In this document: positions 7,696-9,470 of the stretch, piece after piece
How positions within the stretch are numbered: position 1 is the first letter of the stretch
How the letters are laid out: the number at the start of each line of letters is the position of its first letter
Assembly (NCBI GenBank): GCA_019695455.1
Contig: JAEUAC010000047.1
Coordinates: 1 to 9,470, forward strand
DNA length: 9,470 nucleotides
Reading direction: 5' to 3'
Origin: Methylorubrum extorquens
GTDB taxonomy: Bacteria > Pseudomonadota > Alphaproteobacteria > Rhizobiales > Beijerinckiaceae
Notes under the pieces: model-generated
The model's input: the letters and a program-made list of their open reading frames with translations, nothing else
The model's database searches: none
Told to the model about the DNA's origin: nothing
Translations under genes and position numbers: made by a program

Positions 7696-7727
7696 CGCGG
7701 GGCGCACCGCCGGCGCGCGCCCCCGCG
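7696..7727. terminator. Possible terminator hairpin downstream of the zeta-subunit gene
   Basis: CGCGGGGCGC (7696-7705) pairs with GCGCCCCCGCG (7717-7727) in a 10-bp stem with one bulged base and an 11-base loop. On the - strand it begins 12 bases after the zeta-subunit stop codon, the expected terminator position. No T-run follows, so efficiency is uncertain. Confidence 0.4.
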
Positions 7728-7738
7728 CCCGGGCGGCG

Positions 7739-8056
7739 TCAGGCGCCGGTCTGGACGTCGGCCACCGCCTTCGCCATCAGCTCGTCGAGCTTGCGGCGGA
7801 TCTCGGCCTCGCTGACCGAGCGGCCCGCCGCGTCGAGGTCGCCCTTGACCTTGCGGATCACGTCGCCGTCGCCGGCCTCCTCGAAATCGGCCATCACGAC
7901 CGTCTTCGCGTATTCGTCCGCGTCCGTCCGGCCGAGCAGGTCGGCGGCCCAGAGACCGAGCAGGCGGTTGCGGCGCGCGGTCGCCTTGAACCGCAGCGCC
8001 TCGTCGTGCGCGAACTTGTTCTCGAATGCGTCCCGGCGATCGTCCATGCTGGCCAT
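7739..8056 (-). CDS. F1F0-ATPase zeta subunit (DUF1476), alphaproteobacterial ATPase inhibitor
   Basis: Small soluble protein of the DUF1476/PF07345 family. The Paracoccus denitrificans member binds the F1 part of ATP synthase and blocks ATP hydrolysis through its N-terminal helix; inhibitory strength varies among other alphaproteobacteria. The product begins with the hallmark MDDRRDAFENKFAHDEALRF (residues 4-23), followed by KATARRNRLLGLWAADLLG (24-42). The rest is a four-helix-type, charged, mostly helical domain ending LDELMAKAVADVQTGA. At 105 aa the length is standard. The ATG at 8056 gives the usual few residues before the conserved DDR. A purine-rich AGGAAGGGA lies about 12 nt upstream, somewhat far; ATG 8047 is the alternative start. 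It is divergent from purC, an arrangement common in Hyphomicrobiales. Confidence 0.93.
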   Translation of the reverse strand: MASMDDRRDAFENKFAHDEALRFKATARRNRLLGLWAADLLGRTDADEYAKTVVMADFEEAGDGDVIRKVKGDLDAAGRSVSEAEIRRKLDELMAKAVADVQTGA

Positions 8057-8122
8057 GTCGGTGTCGTTCCCTTCCTGGTTGAGGCTCCGATATGGGGTCC
8101 GGCCAGGCGTTCGGAAGCCTCC

Positions 8123-8140
8123 GGCCCGCGCCGGCGGGCC
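8123..8140. repeat. Perfect hairpin in the zeta/purC divergent region
   Basis: GGCCCGC (8123-8129), loop GCCG and GCGGGCC (8134-8140) form a perfect 7-bp stem with a tetraloop. It lies about 67 bases upstream of the zeta-subunit start and could be regulatory or a structured leader. There is no direct evidence of function. Confidence 0.35.
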
Positions 8141-8167
8141 TTGGAATCGTCGCTTTCGCCCACCATG

Positions 8168-8179
8168 GGACGGCCGTCC
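8168..8179. promoter_or_regulatory. 12-bp perfect palindrome upstream of the purC promoter, possible operator
   Basis: GGACGGCCGTCC is self-complementary over 12 bp and ends 12 bases before the proposed purC -35. The spacing suits an operator or activator site for a dimeric regulator, but no known regulator site is matched. A chance palindrome is possible at this GC content. Confidence 0.3.
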
Positions 8180-8191
8180 TGCCGCGCCGCG

Positions 8192-8220
8192 TTGTGCCGG
8201 CCGACCCGATCGTCTAGTTT
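8192..8220 (+). promoter_or_regulatory. Putative promoter of purC
   Basis: TTGTGC (8192-8197), a 17-base spacer and TAGTTT (8215-8220), within GTCTAGTTT, lie about 80 bases upstream of the purC start. The TTG-to-GTCTAG distance is identical to that upstream of frmA. AT-rich bases and CTAG are rare here, which makes the site stand out. Confidence 0.4.
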
Positions 8221-8290
8221 CCGGCTCTGCGGCGACCGCCTGGACCCCTCGCGTCCCGGCGCCTCGCCAGCCGCGGACCCGTTCGTCCTC

Positions 8291-8295
8291 AGGAG
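8291..8295 (+). promoter_or_regulatory. purC ribosome-binding site that fixes the start at 8303
   Basis: AGGAG lies 7 bases before the ATG at 8303. The ATG at 8333, where many PurC proteins begin (MNRRRRIYEGK), has no SD, so the earlier start is preferred. Confidence 0.65.
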
Positions 8296-8302
8296 CCCCG
8301 GC

Positions 8303-9097
8303 ATGGATTTCCTCAAACCACGGTACACGCCCATGAACCGCCGCCGTCGCATCTACGAGGGCAAGGCGAAGGTGCTCTACGAAGGGCCCGAGCCGGGGAC
8401 CCTGATCCAGCACTTCAAGGACGATGCCACCGCCTTCAACGCCAAGAAGCACGAGGTCATCGACGGCAAGGGCGTCCTGACCAACCGGATCTCCGAGTAC
8501 CTCTTCCAGCACCTGAACGACATCGGCGTGCCGACGCACTTCATCCGCCGGCTCAACATGCGCGAGCAGCTGATCCGCGAGGTCGAGATGATCCCGCTCG
8601 AGATCATGGTGCGGAACGTGGCCGCCGGCTCGCTGGCGAAGCGCCTCGGTCTCGAGGAGGGCACGCAGCTGCCCCGGTCCATCATCGAGTTCTACTACAA
8701 GAACGACGCGCTCGACGACCCGATGGTGTCCGAGGAGCACGTGACGGCGTTCGGCTGGGCGACGCCCCAGGAGATCGACGACATCATGGCGCTCGCCATC
8801 CGGGTGAACGACTTCCTGTCGGGCCTCTTCCTCGGCGTCGGCATCCGGCTCGTCGACTTCAAGATGGAGGCCGGGCGCCTCTGGGAAGGCGACATGATGC
8901 GGATCGTCGTGGCGGACGAGCTCTCGCCCGATTCGTGCCGGCTCTGGGACATCAAGAGCCAGGACAAGCTCGACAAGGACCGGTTCCGCCGCGACCTCGG
9001 CGGCCTCATCGAGGCCTATTCGGAGGTGGCGCGCCGCCTCGGCATCCTCGGCGAGAACGAGCGCGTCCAGACGAGCGGCCCCCGCCTCGTCCAGTAG
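8303..9097 (+). CDS. purC: Phosphoribosylaminoimidazole-succinocarboxamide synthase (SAICAR synthetase)
   Basis: Cytosolic enzyme of de novo purine synthesis that joins CAIR and aspartate, using ATP, to form SAICAR. Visible landmarks are the ATP-binding YEGKAKVLYEGPE (18-30), DGKGVLTNRISEYLF (54-68), HFIRRLNMREQLI (79-91), the first PurC signature IPLEIMVRNVAAGS (97-110), the second signature LVDFKMEAG (183-191), and WEGDMMRIVVADELSPDSCR (194-213). The length of 264 aa includes a ten-residue N-terminal extension (MDFLKPRYTP) before the usual MNRRRRIYEG, supported by a well-placed AGGAG. The C-terminus is complete. It closely resembles rhizobial and methylobacterial PurC. It is divergent from the zeta-subunit gene. 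The downstream gene is an unrelated lipoprotein rather than purS, which often follows purC in this group. Confidence 0.97.
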   Translation: MDFLKPRYTPMNRRRRIYEGKAKVLYEGPEPGTLIQHFKDDATAFNAKKHEVIDGKGVLTNRISEYLFQHLNDIGVPTHFIRRLNMREQLIREVEMIPLEIMVRNVAAGSLAKRLGLEEGTQLPRSIIEFYYKNDALDDPMVSEEHVTAFGWATPQEIDDIMALAIRVNDFLSGLFLGVGIRLVDFKMEAGRLWEGDMMRIVVADELSPDSCRLWDIKSQDKLDKDRFRRDLGGLIEAYSEVARRLGILGENERVQTSGPRLVQ

Positions 9098-9134
9098 CGC
9101 CGACGCGGCCCCCGGCCGCGATCCGGCCGCGCGC

Positions 9135-9470
9135 ATGGCCCGTCGTCCGTCCAGCCTCGGCGGCTCCGCCCGGGCGCTCGCCCTCGGGGCGTCGCTCGGA
9201 GCGGCGGCCGGCCTCGCCGGCTGCCTCGACACGGGGCTCCTCCTGGACGCGGCCTTCGCGCCCCACATCGCCGGGCTGTCGCCCGGCCAGCCCTGGACGG
9301 CGCTCCCCGTCGGATCCTGGATCGCCGAGAGCGACATCGAGCCCGTCGCGATCGCCGCCTGCCTGTCGGGATGCGAGGTCCGGGCGGTCGTGGCCCGCTT
9401 CCGCGCCCGGGGCCGCGACGCCGCCGTCCTGGCCCGCCTGGCCGACGATCCCGCCGCCCTCGTCCGGGCC
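9135..9470 (+). CDS. Hypothetical lipoprotein, 5' part (runs off the window)
   Basis: An open frame from the ATG at 9135 to the window edge without a stop (112 codons seen). The N-terminus has an Arg-containing start (MARRPSSLGG), a hydrophobic Ala/Leu/Gly segment (about 12-29) and lipobox LAGC with Cys30, so it is probably a lipoprotein; Leu at +2 fits outer-membrane sorting. The mature part includes PWTALPVGSWIAESDIEPVA (53-72), two further cysteines (76 and 80, CLSGC), and an Arg/Ala-rich stretch (VRAVVARFRARGRDAAVLAR). I do not recognise the family. No clear SD is visible; the gene begins 37 bp after purC stops, so readthrough from purC is plausible. Third codon positions are strongly G/C, supporting real coding. 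Confidence 0.68.
   Translation, partial: MARRPSSLGGSARALALGASLGAAAGLAGCLDTGLLLDAAFAPHIAGLSPGQPWTALPVGSWIAESDIEPVAIAACLSGCEVRAVVARFRARGRDAAVLARLADDPAALVRA

Noticed and set aside
8006..8302. Upstream extension of the purC frame into the zeta-subunit gene
   Set aside because: It overlaps the zeta gene on the other strand and has no similarity to PurC. The AGGAG places the start at 8303.
8057..8302. A purine riboswitch upstream of purC
   Set aside because: No conserved purine-riboswitch core or three-way junction could be recognised. The gap contains only short GC-rich stems and a palindrome.
7739..9337. A 532-codon - strand frame continuing upstream from the zeta subunit through the antisense of purC
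   Set aside because: Only the last 105 codons match a known family with a proper N-terminus. The rest is antisense to purC and low in complexity.

Overview
The window is very GC-rich DNA (about 70% by eye), with codon third positions almost always G or C. It most likely comes from an alphaproteobacterium of the order Hyphomicrobiales (Rhizobiales). Three things support this: a gene for the F1-ATPase zeta subunit (DUF1476), which is essentially confined to alphaproteobacteria; its head-to-head arrangement with purC, typical of the order; and a purC product that closely resembles rhizobial and methylobacterial PurC. The family level (Methylobacteriaceae or a neighbour) is a guess. Gene density is high, gaps are short, and there are no RNA genes, insertion sequences, CRISPR arrays or prophage genes.

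Region 1 (about 1-4693) is a surface-polysaccharide export locus of the ABC-transporter-dependent (KpsMTED/RkpRST-like) type. On the + strand are an outer-membrane export lipoprotein (Wza/KpsD/BexD class, 159-1325) and an inner-membrane KpsE-like polysaccharide co-polymerase (1461-2726). Converging on them from the - strand is a two-gene operon: a KpsT-like ATPase (4040-4693) followed by a second, divergent KpsE-like protein (2791-4026). The permease KpsM and the glycosyltransferases are not in the window.

Region 2 (4694-6803, + strand) is a probable operon of glutathione-dependent formaldehyde dehydrogenase (frmA/adhC), a candidate 53-codon small gene with a perfect AGGAGG ribosome-binding site and a TTG start, and a phospholipase/carboxylesterase-family alpha/beta hydrolase whose ATG overlaps the small gene's stop (ATGA). 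The hydrolase is not the classical S-formylglutathione hydrolase, although it occupies a place where that enzyme could be expected.

Region 3 (6816-7595, - strand) is a stand-alone HpcH/HpaI class II aldolase with a strong SD and a consensus TTGACA upstream.

Region 4 (7739-9470) has the zeta subunit gene (- strand) divergent from purC (+ strand), then the 5' part of an unrecognised lipoprotein gene that runs off the end. Most gaps contain short GC-rich perfect inverted repeats without a T-run, and the frmA and purC upstream regions share a promoter-like TTG-N17-GTCTAG arrangement.

Overall this is ordinary chromosomal housekeeping and envelope sequence. I do not see convincing evidence of a new multi-gene system. 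The candidates most worth a second look are the small ORF in the frmA operon, the hydrolase next to it, and the doubled KpsE-like proteins.
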